NCBI RefSeq assembly: GCF_007000325.2
Contig: NZ_CP117267.1
Coordinates: 3,115,001 to 3,179,000 of the forward strand
Direction of reading: 5' to 3'
Length of the DNA: 64,000 nucleotides
DNA from: Rhizobium rhododendri
Lineage (GTDB): Bacteria > Pseudomonadota > Alphaproteobacteria > Rhizobiales > Rhizobiaceae
Shown here: positions 8,143 to 18,507 of the stretch, piece by piece
How positions within the stretch are numbered: position 1 is the first letter of the stretch
Layout of the letters: every line of letters starts with the position of its first letter
Made by a program: the position numbers and the translations under genes
Notes under the pieces: generated by a model
Told to the model about the DNA's origin: nothing
What the model saw: only the letters and a program-made list of their open reading frames with translations
Databases searched by the model: none

Positions 8143-11100
8143 CTATTGGCCGATCGCGAATCCTTCGTCGGGATTGGCGATCTCCGTGCCGTTGATAGTG
8201 ACAAGGTAGCCTTCCGCATTGGACGGTTTTGAGACCGAAATGCGATATTTTGTGTCTGAAAGATCAAGTTCAGCCGTAAAGCCGTCCCATGCCGAGGGCA
8301 AGGCGGGCTTCACGTAAAGGTGACCATTGGCGACACGGATCCCCAGCAAACCTTCGATGGCGACACGGTACATCCAGCCCGCAGAGCCGGTGTACCAGCT
8401 CCAGCCGCCACGTCCGGCCAGTTGTCCTTCGCCGTAGATATCGGCAGCAACCACGTAGGGTTCGACCCGGTATTGGTCGCTCGCAGCCTTGTCCAGCGCG
8501 TGGTTGACGGGATTGAGCAGGTTGAAGCAACGCCACGCATCGTCACCACGACCCATTTCAGCCAGCGCCAGGACAACCCACGTCGCGGCATGGGTATACT
8601 GCCCGCCGTTTTCGCGAACGCCCGGCGGATAGGACCGGATGTAGCCGGGGTCGCGTGGCGACTTGGCGAATGCCGGTGTAAACAGCCGGATAATGCCCTT
8701 GTCGTCATCCACCAGCCGCTCAAGAACGGCATCCATGGCTTTTTCACCACGAGCCCGGTCGCCTTCGCCGGACAGGATGTTCCAGGATTGGGCAATCGAA
8801 TCGATCTGGCATTCGAAGTTCTCGTTCGAACCGAGCGGTGTGCCGTCATCGAAATAGCCACGACGATAGTAACCGCCATCCCAGCCTGCCGTTTCCAACG
8901 CCTTCTTCAGTTCCGGCAGATGGGCCGACCAGCGTGCAACCCGCTCGCTGTCGCCACGGGCTTCGGCGTAAGGGATGAAGGATGTCAGCGTACCCGCCAG
9001 GAACCAGCCGAGCCACGTGCTTTCACCACGGCCGAGCATGCCGACGCGGTTCATGCCGTCGTTCCAGTCGCCACCGAGGATCAGCGGCAAGCCGTTTCCG
9101 CCCTTGCGACGGATAGCAAGGTCGAGGGCCAGCGCCGCATGTTCGTAGAGGCTGACCTTGTCCGAAGAAACCTCCGGCTTGTAGAAGGCATCGTGCATCC
9201 CCGATGTCAGGGAGGCGCCCTCTACGAAGGCAAGTTCTTCGTCGAGCAGTGCCCGGTCGCCGGTCACGGTGCAGTACTGGTTGATCGCGTAGGCGAGCCA
9301 GACCACGTCGTCCGAGATATGCGTCCGGACGCCGGCACCTGTTCCCGGCAGCCACCAATGCTGGACATCGCCTTCGTGGAACTGGCGCGAGGCGGCATTA
9401 AGGATCTGCTTACGGGCAAGCTCCGGCGAATGCGTCAGGAACGCCAGCGTATCCTGCAACTGGTCGCGGAAGCCGAAGGCGCCGCTCGCCTGATAGAAAG
9501 CGGTGCGTGCCATGATGCGGCAGCCGAGGCTCTGATAGGGGAGCCATGCATTGACCATGTTGTTCATCGCCTTGTCAGGCGTCGAGATCTGCAGCCGACC
9601 TGTGAAGCCGTTCCAGAAGGTCTTGCTGGCCTCGAGCAGGTCGTCGAAGCTCTCCGACCGGATTGCCGACACGAGAGTGCGAGCCTCTTCAGTGGACGCA
9701 GTATCGCCCATGTAGAAGCAGACATCCCGCTGTTCGCCAGCCTCCAGCGTCACGTCGATGGCCATCGCGGCGCACGGGTCGCCCTCGAGATCGAGTGAGC
9801 CGGATAGGACGGCACCAGAGACGACAGCCTGCGGCAGCTGGATCGAACCGGCCCGACCGATGAACTCACGGCGGCTGGAGGAGATGCTACCCACCGTTTC
9901 GCTGGCCGCCATGAAGGCAACATGACGCGAATAGTCGATGCTGTAGGGGTTGCTCGCAAACAACGCTCCGGTCTCGGAATCCTGCGACGACAGGATGAAC
10001 GGCCCCGTCTTGCGCGGATTGTTGCCGAGAACCCATTCTGCATAATTGTAGAGACGCAGGCGGCGAACCGCCGTGCCCTCGTTGCGCAGCCGCAGGCGTG
10101 TCATCTTGACAGGACGCGTCCGGTCAACCGTCTGGGTGACTTCGAGCGAGATTTCGTCCTGCACGCTGGTGAAGACCGAATAGCCAAGGCCGTGACGGGC
10201 TTCGAATGCAGCGGATGGACGGCGCGACAGGGCCGCATAGGGCGTCATGACAGCACCGCTGACGAGATCGGCGACATAGAGCGCCTCGCCCGGACGGTTG
10301 ATGACCATGTCGTTGGACCAGGAGGTCAGCTGGTAGTCGCGAGAGTTCGCGCTCCATGTGAAGGCAGCACCTTCGGCCGCGACATGGAAGCCGAAATTCT
10401 CGTTGGATATGACGTTGATCCACGGCTGCGGCGTCGACTGGCCACCGAACAGGCGCACGACATATTCGCGGCCGTCGCTGGAGAAGCCGCCATAGCCGTT
10501 CCAGAAGTCTAGATCGCCCTTGTCTACCATCGAAGCCGGCGCCGAAACTGGCTGCGTCGTCGTGGCAACCACGGTGGTACGCCGCATTTCGGGTTCACTT
10601 GTATGCGTCGATGTCGCAAGCGAAGGCGCACGGGTGATCTGGTCGACGATCGTCCCGTTGCGGGCATGGAAGACGACGCGCGATGCCGCCAGCACTGCCT
10701 GGTAGGTTTCAGGCTCCATCAGGTCCTTGCGCGCTGCAAAGATATGCGGGCGCAAGCCTTCGCCCTGGCTCGAATGGCGGACGGATTCGCAAAGCGCATC
10801 CAGATCGTGCTGCATGTCCTGCGCATAGGACGCAGCCCGCTCGTTCATGATCACCAGATCGGCGGTGATGCCGCGCGAACGCAGGTATTCCTGGGCACTC
10901 AGCGCTTCCTTGGCGATTTCGAGATCGATATCGTCATTGATGCGCAGCGTGAAGATCGGGTGATCGCCGGAGATCGCCAGCGGCCACAGCGCCGACTGCG
11001 GCTGCAGCCCTGCGTGGACCACGGCTGCTTCGGCCCTCAGGTGCATATCAGGATAAACCAGATAACGGGCCAGATGCTGGAATATCTTCGCATGTTGCGA

Positions 11101-14100
11101 AGTCACGCCGATCTGGCGCATCTGAACCTGTGTCCGGGTCCAGGCATGAACCATTTCCTGACCGAATGCATCGGGATTGCGGAAGCGCTCGACAGCCCTG
11201 TCGATATCTTCGCGGTTCGGGGCAGCGATCGTCCAGAAGATGACGCTGACCTTCTTGCCGGCCGGAACGCGGATGACACGGCGCAGCGAAAGGCAGGCGT
11301 CGAGCGTAAATCCATCGGTGCCGGAGAGGCTTATGCCAGGGTCGAAGGCGGCAGCCTCCCCAAGGCTGCGGCCGCGTCCGATGAAGCGACGGCGATCGGT
11401 TTCGAACTCGGTCGGTCGTTCGGAGCCAGCATTGTCGACGACCATGTGGGCCATCGTCATATCCGGTTCGTTAGGATCGCGCTTGTTACGCTCGACACGG
11501 ATGACATCGCCAAGTTCACCGATTTCGGTTTTGACGAACATCCGGGCAAAGACCGGATGGGCTGCGTCGACATCCTCGTTAGCGATGACGGGCTCGAGAT
11601 AGGACGTCACTTCGATGAAGCGATCTTCAGAGCCGGCATTGTGCAGAGTGACACGCCGACCTTCGGCATCGTGGTCGGTGGCGATGATGCACTCGACGTC
11701 GGAGGTCAGCTCCCCAACCGTCTTGCTGTACTCGGCCTTGTCGTCGCTGAAGATGACGCTGGCCTTCTCGCCCTCGATGCTGCGCGGCTCAGATGTCGCC
11801 GACCACCACTGGTGGGAGACCGTATCGCGCAGGAAGATGAAAGTGCCCCAGCGATCCTCCGTCGGATCGGGCTTCCAGCGAGAAACGGCAAGACCGTTCC
11901 AGCGCGAGTAGCCTGAACCTGTCGCGGTCAGCATGACGGAATAGTGGCCGTTCGACAGAAGGGCGATCTCGCGGTCCTGGCGCGCAGGATTGCTGATCTT
12001 GCGGACTTCCGCCTTCAGCAGGTCCTCCTGGATGTTGGCCGGAGCATCGGTCTCGTGCTTGGCGGCCATGACCGGGATATCGCGCGGTGCCTTTTCCTGA
12101 AGCAGCAGTTCGGCGGCCTCGATCACTGGATCGGCGTGGAACAGCTCGCGAAGCCTGCCGTTGAAGGCAACGTTGGCGACGGCTGCGATCGACATGCCAT
12201 GATGGTGGGCATAATAATTGTAGACGATCGCGAACTTCTTGCCGTCCGGGACGCGGGTGGGCGTAAAATCGACGGCATCGTGGAAGCCGTACATGCCGAG
12301 AGCGCCGACCTTGCGCAGTCGGTTGAGGTTTTCGAGCGCTGCCTCCGGATCGTACATGGCGGCCAGCAACGAGGCATAGGGCGCGATGACGGCATTCTGT
12401 CCGAGACCACGCTTCAGGCCGAGCGAGGGCACGCCGAAGTTGGTGTACTGATAGTTCATCTGATGGTCGCGGGCGTTGAAAGCCGCTTCCGAGATACCCC
12501 ACGGCACGCCGAGGCGACGGCCGTAGTTCATCTGCTCGATGACGATCAGGTTGTTCGTCTGGTTGAGAATACCCCCTTGGCGCTCCTGCATGACCAGCGG
12601 CGGCATCAGGTATTCGAACATCGAGCCCGACCACGACACCAGCGCACCACGCGAGCCGACCGGCACGACCTGACGGCCGAGACGATACCAGTGCTCCGTC
12701 GGCAGGTCGCCCTTGGCGATGGCAAAGAGGCTGGTAAGGCGGGCTTCCGAAGCCAGCAGATCGTAGCAGGCAGCATCGAGCTCACCGCTTTCGACACGGT
12801 AGCCAATCGACAGCAGGCGCCGTTCCGGGCGGAAAAGGAAGGCAAAATCCATCGAGAAGGCGATATCGCGGGTGCGATCGCGCAGGTCGATCAGCCGCTG
12901 GCGCAGTGCCTCGACATTGGAGAGGTCGAAGACGCTGTCGGCAATATGGGCTTCGCAGACCTGGATCAGCGATTCCGACCAGCGAATGACTTCGGCACTC
13001 TGCGGCGACTTGACCTCGTGATCGAGATTGGCCGCGAGCTTCTTGATGTCGCGCGCGAGCACGGCAAGGTTGATGACGCGGATCGAGGCAAACTCGTGCT
13101 CGCGCTTGACCGCAGCAAGAGCGTTCTGAAAACCGATGATGCGCTCTTCGAGACGGCGGCGCAGAGGACGCACGGTCTTGCGGTCGTCGGGAAGGTCCGC
13201 AAGGATTTCCTGGAGAACGCCGGAGACATCGCCGACGCCATCGAGATTGCCCTGCATATGCGCCGACGGTGCTTCTGCCCAAATACGGCATGCCGAGGAA
13301 ACGGCGATCAGGTGTCCGGCAAGGTTACCGCTGTCCACGGCCGAGACATAGCGCGGCCCGAGCGTCTTCAACGTGTCCGTATGATACCAGTTGAGCAGGT
13401 GACCGCGGTATTTTTCCATCCGATCGACGGTGGCGATCGTCTGCTCGAGACGGGTGATTGTCTCCTCGAACGACAGCCAGCCGAAATGACGGGCTGACAC
13501 GACCGACAGGAGATAGACGCCGATATTGGTCGGCGACGTCCGCGGGGCGACCACGGCGTGCGGCGTCTGCTGGATGTTGTCCGGCGGCAAGAAGTTCTGC
13601 TGCTCGACGACGAAGGCTTCGAAATAGCGCCATGTGCGGCGGGCAATCTTGCGCAACTCGGTCGACACATGCTCGGAGACATGCAGCTGGTCTTCGGTTT
13701 CCGCCGACTGGCTAACATAATAGGCAACTGCCGGCGACAGGACCCAGAGGACGACAAAGGGAATGCCGACCAGATAGGCGTTGCTGCCGCTGAGTGCGGC
13801 AAGCCCTAGGGCTAGCACCGCCAGAACCGGCGCCTGCCACATGACCTTGTAATGGCCAAGAATAGTCGTCTGGGCCGCGGCCTGGGCGCTTGCAGCCGTA
13901 CGCCACTGCAGCATGAGCTTGCGGCTGACGAAGGTGCGGTAGATGGACCGGCCAATGGCGTCTGCCATGCCGCAGGCGGAATCCGCCAGGAACACGATAC
14001 GCAACGCCACTTGGGCATTGGCATCGCGGATATCGGTCCAGACGGTATAGAGGTGAGCGCGGGCGACGATATCGCTGGTGCGAGGGATGATGCCGTTGAT

Positions 14101-16644
14101 AAGGCCGAGCGTCGGGGCGACGAAGAGGCAGAAGATCAGCACGATCTGCCAGATCAGCGCCGAGAACGGCGCCATCAGATACCAGCCTAGCACGGACGCG
14201 AAGAACCACGCGATCGGCGTCAGCGAGCGGCGCAGGTTGTCGAACATCTTCCAGCGTCCGAGGCCGGTAATGCCGCGCGAGGGATTGAAGATGTACGGCA
14301 GCAGCTGCCAGTCGCCACGCGCCCAGCGGTGCTGACGCGAAACCTCGACCTCATAGCGGATCGGGAAGTCTTCGACGAGTTCGCAGTCGGTGACGAGAGC
14401 GCAGCGCGCCATCGAGCCTTCAAGCAGATCGTGGCTGAGAACGGAGTTCTCGTCGATCTTGCCGCGCAGGGCATTTTCGAAGGCGTCGACGTGATAGAGG
14501 CCCTTGCCCGTGAACGTGCCTTCGCCAGCCAGATCCTGGTAGACGTCGGAAACGGTGAAGACGTAGGGGTCGAGGCCGCGATTGATCGAAAAGACGCGCT
14601 GGAAGACGGACGCGTCCTTGCCCGTCGTCAGTGACGGCGTGACGCGCGGCTGCAGGACACCGTAGCCGCTGATGACGCGCTTGGTTTCCGGATCGACCAC
14701 CGGCCGGTTGATCGGATGGTAGAGCTTGCCGACGAGCTTTGTCACGGTATCGCGCATCAGGCGCGTGTCGGAATCCAGCGTCATGACATACTGGATGTCC
14801 TTCGGGATGACATTGGCGCCAGGAAGGAATGTCGTGTCGCGGTCACCGCGCAGCAGCAGGTTCAACTCGTGCAGTTTGCCGCGCTTGCGCTCCCAGCCCA
14901 TCCAGACGTCTTCGGCAGGATTGTAGAGGCGACGACGGTGCAGCAGGTAGAACCGAGTCTTGCCGTCGAAATTGTAGCGCTGTGACAGGTTGCCGATTTC
15001 GCGGCGCGCATAATCCAGTACTTCCAGATCGGCCGGCGTCTCCTCGACCTTGCTGTCCGGCCAGTCGCTGAGCAGCGCGAAGTAGATTTCGCCGCGCGGG
15101 TTGGCGAGATAGTGGACCTCGAGATTGCGCACCAGTTCGTCGACGCTGTCGCGATTGGAGATCAGCGTCGGGACGACGACCAGGGTGCGGGCGTCTTCGG
15201 GAATGCCCTCCTTGAATTCGTATCCGACAAGCCGAACTGGCGTCACGAAAAGGGTGATGAGGGTGTTGAAGAGCCCCGTGGCGCCTTCGGAGGCAGGCAG
15301 CGAGAACATCAGCAGCAGGACGATGGTCTCGGCCGCACCCATGCCGGCGCGCACCATGAAGGTGCCGACAATGGCCATGGCAAGAATGGTCAGCAGCACG
15401 ACCGGGCCGGCGATCGCAAACCAGCGAAGTCTGCGGACTTGGCGGACAAAATGCTGCACCGGCAGTGGCTTGTAGTGGATAGCCTCTTCCAGCTTCATGC
15501 GCTGTGTGCCGACGAGGAAGCCGCCGACGTTCGGTTCGTGAGACTGGGGCTCGGCAGACGCCTTGGCCGCAGCCGTCATGTCGATGGCAATCTGGGCGAT
15601 TTCGATTTCGGTCTTGTCAGACCGGCGCGCGAGCTTTTCGATCTGCTTGCGGTATTTGTTGCGCGACCCGGCATCGAGGGCGCCATAATCGGTCTCTGTC
15701 CAGAGCAGCTTGTCGACCTGGCTGACCTCCTCGACCCAGACAGACCATTCTGTGTCATCGATTTCGCGCAGGCTGCGGATGATATGCCCCATGGTGGCAT
15801 TGCCGGCGGCAAGCCGCGTGTGCTCGGCCATCATGACTTCTTCGGAATCGGTACCGGCTGCCGCCATCCGCTGCTCGAGCCAGTCGATGGCGAGGCTCGA
15901 TGTCTGCGATCCGTCGCGCAGGCGATAGAGGAACTGCGTCGCAAAGGTATTATCCTTCGTCAGCGGCTCCAGCGATTTCAGATATTCTGCGCATTTTGCA
16001 GGCTCGGCGAGCCGGATCAGTTCGTCAGCGGCCTCGTTCGCCTTGCCGCGCATGCGGCGGCTGTGCTCGACACGGATCGAGATGCGACGCAGATTGTCGA
16101 CCAGCACGTAACGCACCAGCGACGGTAACGCCCAGAGCTCGCCGATCTTGAAGATCTCGTGCTCCTGGAAACCGTCGACGATGGCCATCAAGCCCTTGTA
16201 GGAGATCTGGCTGTGGGTATGAGCGACATAGAGCCAGGCCACGGCGAGCGCACGTGGCATGACCATGCCCTGAATGGTCATAGTCGGCAGCTGGCGATAG
16301 AATTTCTTCGGAAAATCCCGCCGAACTTCCTGGATTGCTTCTTCGACAATGTAGTGATTGTCCAAGAGCCATTCGGCCGCCGGCGTGATGGACTGGCCTG
16401 CCTCGACATCCGCTGCGGCCGCGCGATAGACGCGCAGGATTTCCGTTTCGTTTTCACGATGGCGGGCGAAGAATTCGAATGGCTTGAAATTCGGCAGCGT
16501 ATCGGCGCCGTCACGTGCGAAGGCCTCCCCGCACTCCCTCAGCTGGTCGTTGGACAGGAAGCTTGCGCGTATCGAATCGTTGAGATCGACAAGCTTGGCT
16601 TCAGGAGCGCGCGGCGAAGGGGTCGGGGAAATTTCAGCTGACAT
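8143..16644 (-). CDS. ndvB: Cyclic beta-1,2-glucan synthase
   Basis: A giant inner-membrane enzyme of 2,833 residues, matching ChvB/NdvB (about 2,830). It primes, elongates and cyclises beta-1,2-glucan from UDP-glucose, a periplasmic osmoprotectant needed for plant infection in Agrobacterium and Sinorhizobium. The first membrane helices lie near residues 410-470. The GT84 glycosyltransferase core follows, with MTLDSDTR near 625 and QHRWARGDW near 773, then more helices around 810-1000. The C-terminal part is a GH94 phosphorylase-like region that controls chain length, with the catalytic-type GDWNDGMNRVG near 2,526. ATG 16644 was chosen; TTG 16662 is an alternative and neither has a clear ribosome-binding site. 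The frame is intact. Confidence 0.95.
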   Translation of the reverse strand: MSAEISPTPSPRAPEAKLVDLNDSIRASFLSNDQLRECGEAFARDGADTLPNFKPFEFFARHRENETEILRVYRAAAADVEAGQSITPAAEWLLDNHYIVEEAIQEVRRDFPKKFYRQLPTMTIQGMVMPRALAVAWLYVAHTHSQISYKGLMAIVDGFQEHEIFKIGELWALPSLVRYVLVDNLRRISIRVEHSRRMRGKANEAADELIRLAEPAKCAEYLKSLEPLTKDNTFATQFLYRLRDGSQTSSLAIDWLEQRMAAAGTDSEEVMMAEHTRLAAGNATMGHIIRSLREIDDTEWSVWVEEVSQVDKLLWTETDYGALDAGSRNKYRKQIEKLARRSDKTEIEIAQIAIDMTAAAKASAEPQSHEPNVGGFLVGTQRMKLEEAIHYKPLPVQHFVRQVRRLRWFAIAGPVVLLTILAMAIVGTFMVRAGMGAAETIVLLLMFSLPASEGATGLFNTLITLFVTPVRLVGYEFKEGIPEDARTLVVVPTLISNRDSVDELVRNLEVHYLANPRGEIYFALLSDWPDSKVEETPADLEVLDYARREIGNLSQRYNFDGKTRFYLLHRRRLYNPAEDVWMGWERKRGKLHELNLLLRGDRDTTFLPGANVIPKDIQYVMTLDSDTRLMRDTVTKLVGKLYHPINRPVVDPETKRVISGYGVLQPRVTPSLTTGKDASVFQRVFSINRGLDPYVFTVSDVYQDLAGEGTFTGKGLYHVDAFENALRGKIDENSVLSHDLLEGSMARCALVTDCELVEDFPIRYEVEVSRQHRWARGDWQLLPYIFNPSRGITGLGRWKMFDNLRRSLTPIAWFFASVLGWYLMAPFSALIWQIVLIFCLFVAPTLGLINGIIPRTSDIVARAHLYTVWTDIRDANAQVALRIVFLADSACGMADAIGRSIYRTFVSRKLMLQWRTAASAQAAAQTTILGHYKVMWQAPVLAVLALGLAALSGSNAYLVGIPFVVLWVLSPAVAYYVSQSAETEDQLHVSEHVSTELRKIARRTWRYFEAFVVEQQNFLPPDNIQQTPHAVVAPRTSPTNIGVYLLSVVSARHFGWLSFEETITRLEQTIATVDRMEKYRGHLLNWYHTDTLKTLGPRYVSAVDSGNLAGHLIAVSSACRIWAEAPSAHMQGNLDGVGDVSGVLQEILADLPDDRKTVRPLRRRLEERIIGFQNALAAVKREHEFASIRVINLAVLARDIKKLAANLDHEVKSPQSAEVIRWSESLIQVCEAHIADSVFDLSNVEALRQRLIDLRDRTRDIAFSMDFAFLFRPERRLLSIGYRVESGELDAACYDLLASEARLTSLFAIAKGDLPTEHWYRLGRQVVPVGSRGALVSWSGSMFEYLMPPLVMQERQGGILNQTNNLIVIEQMNYGRRLGVPWGISEAAFNARDHQMNYQYTNFGVPSLGLKRGLGQNAVIAPYASLLAAMYDPEAALENLNRLRKVGALGMYGFHDAVDFTPTRVPDGKKFAIVYNYYAHHHGMSIAAVANVAFNGRLRELFHADPVIEAAELLLQEKAPRDIPVMAAKHETDAPANIQEDLLKAEVRKISNPARQDREIALLSNGHYSVMLTATGSGYSRWNGLAVSRWKPDPTEDRWGTFIFLRDTVSHQWWSATSEPRSIEGEKASVIFSDDKAEYSKTVGELTSDVECIIATDHDAEGRRVTLHNAGSEDRFIEVTSYLEPVIANEDVDAAHPVFARMFVKTEIGELGDVIRVERNKRDPNEPDMTMAHMVVDNAGSERPTEFETDRRRFIGRGRSLGEAAAFDPGISLSGTDGFTLDACLSLRRVIRVPAGKKVSVIFWTIAAPNREDIDRAVERFRNPDAFGQEMVHAWTRTQVQMRQIGVTSQHAKIFQHLARYLVYPDMHLRAEAAVVHAGLQPQSALWPLAISGDHPIFTLRINDDIDLEIAKEALSAQEYLRSRGITADLVIMNERAASYAQDMQHDLDALCESVRHSSQGEGLRPHIFAARKDLMEPETYQAVLAASRVVFHARNGTIVDQITRAPSLATSTHTSEPEMRRTTVVATTTQPVSAPASMVDKGDLDFWNGYGGFSSDGREYVVRLFGGQSTPQPWINVISNENFGFHVAAEGAAFTWSANSRDYQLTSWSNDMVINRPGEALYVADLVSGAVMTPYAALSRRPSAAFEARHGLGYSVFTSVQDEISLEVTQTVDRTRPVKMTRLRLRNEGTAVRRLRLYNYAEWVLGNNPRKTGPFILSSQDSETGALFASNPYSIDYSRHVAFMAASETVGSISSSRREFIGRAGSIQLPQAVVSGAVLSGSLDLEGDPCAAMAIDVTLEAGEQRDVCFYMGDTASTEEARTLVSAIRSESFDDLLEASKTFWNGFTGRLQISTPDKAMNNMVNAWLPYQSLGCRIMARTAFYQASGAFGFRDQLQDTLAFLTHSPELARKQILNAASRQFHEGDVQHWWLPGTGAGVRTHISDDVVWLAYAINQYCTVTGDRALLDEELAFVEGASLTSGMHDAFYKPEVSSDKVSLYEHAALALDLAIRRKGGNGLPLILGGDWNDGMNRVGMLGRGESTWLGWFLAGTLTSFIPYAEARGDSERVARWSAHLPELKKALETAGWDGGYYRRGYFDDGTPLGSNENFECQIDSIAQSWNILSGEGDRARGEKAMDAVLERLVDDDKGIIRLFTPAFAKSPRDPGYIRSYPPGVRENGGQYTHAATWVVLALAEMGRGDDAWRCFNLLNPVNHALDKAASDQYRVEPYVVAADIYGEGQLAGRGGWSWYTGSAGWMYRVAIEGLLGIRVANGHLYVKPALPSAWDGFTAELDLSDTKYRISVSKPSNAEGYLVTINGTEIANPDEGFAIGQ

Positions 16645-17052
16645 GGGGCGGTCTGGATCCAAACGGAGTAAAGAGCATTCGCCGACAGAGCCATAAGCGC
16701 GATCACCATTCTGAGTTCAAATCCCGGAGCCCACCAGGCGCCAGGTATTTGCAAATGGCAACTTTACCGCTGCATGACCAAATTCGGCGGAGATTTTCAC
16801 GGACCTCATGAGCCGACGGCATCGCGCCGTGGTTCACCCGCTCCATGAAACCTTGGAAGCACTCAATATAAATCAAGTGAGCGCGGCGGCAAGATTACAT
16901 CAAGGCGATCAAATTCATCATACATTCCCCAAATTGCACCGCGAATCTCGCCGGCTGGAAGCCAGCGTGAGACGTGCCTACTCCCATAGGCCGGCAAAGA
17001 TGAACTTAAACTGAACTGAGGCCAGAGATTGTGCATGACGGCAGCCGGGGCC
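16645..17052. other. Non-coding gap upstream of ndvB
   Basis: About 400 bases between the ndvB start and the end of the XRE-cupin gene. It should hold the ndvB promoter. I see no convincing gene, no clear -35/-10 pair and no strong terminator here. Confidence 0.4.
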
Positions 17053-17751
17053 TTATACACCGCTCCTCTCGGGATAGGAAATAATTGACAGAAAGCGGAT
17101 CGGCAGGGTGATCAGAACCTCTGGACCGTGCGGCGCGTCGGCATCGAAGAACAGGCTGTCGCCCGGCAGCATCGTATAGAGCTTGTCGCCATGGCGGTAC
17201 TTCACCTCACCCTCGAGCATGTAGATGAGTTCCAGGCCGTCGTGCTGGAAGGCCGGAAAGACATCTGAATCAGCGGTCAAGGTGATGAGGTACGGCTCGA
17301 CCTGCAGGCCGCTGGCACTGTTGCCGATATGGCCGAGCAGGTTGTACTGGTGCCCGGCACGCGTGCCGCGCCGTTCGATCTCCAGCCCCTCCCCTGCCTT
17401 GACGAAAACCGCATTGCGCACCTCTTCAAACCGGCGGAAAAAGGCGGTGACGGGAACGCCCAATGCGGCGGCCAGCGACTGGAGTGTCGTCAGTGACGGC
17501 GAGGTGTTGCCGTTTTCGATCTTCGACAGCATGCCGAGCGAGATGCCGGTGGCGGAAGCCAGATCGGCGCCGGTAATGCCGAGGGTTTTGCGGAAAGCAC
17601 GGACCTCGCGGCCGATGGCCACTTCGAGATTATTTTCCTTGGGGTCGCGCAGGGAATGCGGATCCTGCTTCAGGATCGGCTTGGCTGGGATTGTTTTACT
17701 CGACGTTACGGTCGCCTCGACGCTCTTGCGCGTCGCTTTGTTGTTTTCCAT
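17053..17751 (-). CDS. XRE-family regulator with C-terminal cupin domain
   Basis: A 232-residue transcription factor. Residues about 45-105 are a lambda-repressor-like helix-turn-helix (IGREVRAFRKTLGITGADLASATGI, then LSKIENGNTSPSLTTLQSLAAALGV). Residues about 155-228 are a small cupin (HDGLELIYMLEGEVKYR, LPGDSLFFDADAPHGPEV). Such proteins often regulate amino-acid, peptide or polyamine uptake and catabolism, with the cupin sensing the ligand. It lies between ndvB and the dipeptide transporter operon; regulation of the latter is possible but unproven. Confidence 0.9.
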   Translation of the reverse strand: MENNKATRKSVEATVTSSKTIPAKPILKQDPHSLRDPKENNLEVAIGREVRAFRKTLGITGADLASATGISLGMLSKIENGNTSPSLTTLQSLAAALGVPVTAFFRRFEEVRNAVFVKAGEGLEIERRGTRAGHQYNLLGHIGNSASGLQVEPYLITLTADSDVFPAFQHDGLELIYMLEGEVKYRHGDKLYTMLPGDSLFFDADAPHGPEVLITLPIRFLSIISYPERSGV

Positions 17752-17851
17752 CCGAATATCCCATGCTGCTCGACATCCAAGCTTACTTGTTTCGGCAAAT
17801 GCTTGCTATCGGGCATAGTCAGAATTTCTGAGTCGGCATGGACTTAACAAC

Positions 17852-17880
17852 AAAACGGCGGCCGATGTGGCCGCCGTTTT
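17852..17880. terminator. Strong symmetric terminator hairpin
   Basis: A perfect 12-bp stem, AAAACGGCGGCC with GGCCGCCGTTTT, closes a five-base loop. A/T runs on both sides mean it can work in either direction. On the minus strand it ends the transcript of the 60-codon membrane protein gene at 17952-18134. Confidence 0.8.
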
Positions 17881-17951
17881 CAATCGTATTGAATGTCGAA
17901 ATCAAATCCGTCTTGCATAGACGACAGGACCGCAATCCGCGTGGAAAACGA

Positions 17952-18134
17952 TCAGGTCCCGACGCCGCACACCATGGCAGCAACAAACGCGAACGCGGCA
18001 GCAAAAAGCACCACATGCAGGACTGTCTCCCACCGGCGCCGTTTGGAGATACCGGCCGTGACCGCAAGCCGGCGTCGCTCGGAAGACGGACCAAGCTCGT
18101 CTACAGACGCATTCGACAGGCCTATATTTGCCAT
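17952..18134 (-). CDS. Small single-span membrane protein, 60 residues
   Basis: A short gene that I do not recognise. The polar N-terminal half (SNASVDELGPSSERRRLAV) is followed by a basic KRRR stretch and one clear transmembrane helix (VLHVVLFAAAFAFVAAMVCG), suggesting an N-in inner-membrane protein. GGAGG stands eight bases before the ATG, and a strong terminator follows the stop, which together argue for a real gene. Its function is unknown. Confidence 0.65.
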   Translation of the reverse strand: MANIGLSNASVDELGPSSERRRLAVTAGISKRRRWETVLHVVLFAAAFAFVAAMVCGVGT

Positions 18135-18271
18135 ATGCTGCCTCCGTTAGAAAGTTGCGCTCAAGCGCGAGCAGCTGTTATCGGGGATTGATCGTCGCAT
18201 TGGGAGAGATGGATTTCCGCCCTCTGCCCCGGAGTGAAAAAATTAATCTTCACGAGGGTCAAAACAGAGAA

Positions 18272-18457
18272 TTAGCAAAGAATGCGACGAGCCCAGAGCA
18301 GGGTCCGCTCAATGGCTCCGTCGACGACTGTCGGCGCCAACTGCTGGCGCTGTGTGACAGCGGTTTCCTCGTCAGCCACGGAAGCACCGGCTTCGATGCG
18401 CTTTGCCCGGACGGGCGGGTGAAGGTAACCAAGGGTCATGCCACCCATGAAAAACAT
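18272..18457 (-). CDS. Small hypothetical protein, 61 residues
   Basis: A short gene with a near-perfect ribosome-binding site (GGAGGTG, five bases before ATG 18457) and a recognisable sigma-70-type promoter upstream. The product starts with a Gly/Met-rich hydrophobic stretch (MFFMGGMTLGYLHPP), followed by a basic and then polar region. I do not recognise it. The start is set by the ribosome-binding site rather than by the longer in-frame extension. Confidence 0.5.
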   Translation of the reverse strand: MFFMGGMTLGYLHPPVRAKRIEAGASVADEETAVTQRQQLAPTVVDGAIERTLLWARRILC

Positions 18458-18488
18458 ACTGCACCTCCAGACCTTGGCGATCACGAAA

Positions 18489-18504
18489 GTTAACCGCCGT
18501 TAAC
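18489..18504. promoter_or_regulatory. TTAA-repeat palindrome at the transcription start (CtrA-like)
   Basis: GTTAAC, four bases, GTTAAC: two TTAA cores separated by six bases, overlapping the predicted start point of the promoter at 18508-18535. CtrA sites have TTAA-N7-TTAA, so the spacing is one base short. A dimeric repressor operator is an equal alternative. Confidence 0.35.
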
Positions 18505-18507
18505 GAG

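Noticed and set aside
8320..16128. Several long plus-strand open frames (the longest around 8320-9798, 10603-11916, 11944-13497 and 15112-16128) opposite ndvB
   Set aside because: They mirror the ndvB reading frame, have Arg/Gln/Asp-heavy composition typical of antisense GC-rich frames, lack ribosome-binding sites and match no family.
16539..16754. A 71-codon minus-strand gene overlapping the ndvB start, with a hydrophobic stretch
   Set aside because: No ribosome-binding site, and the downstream half is ndvB in another frame; the hydrophobic run is short and probably chance.
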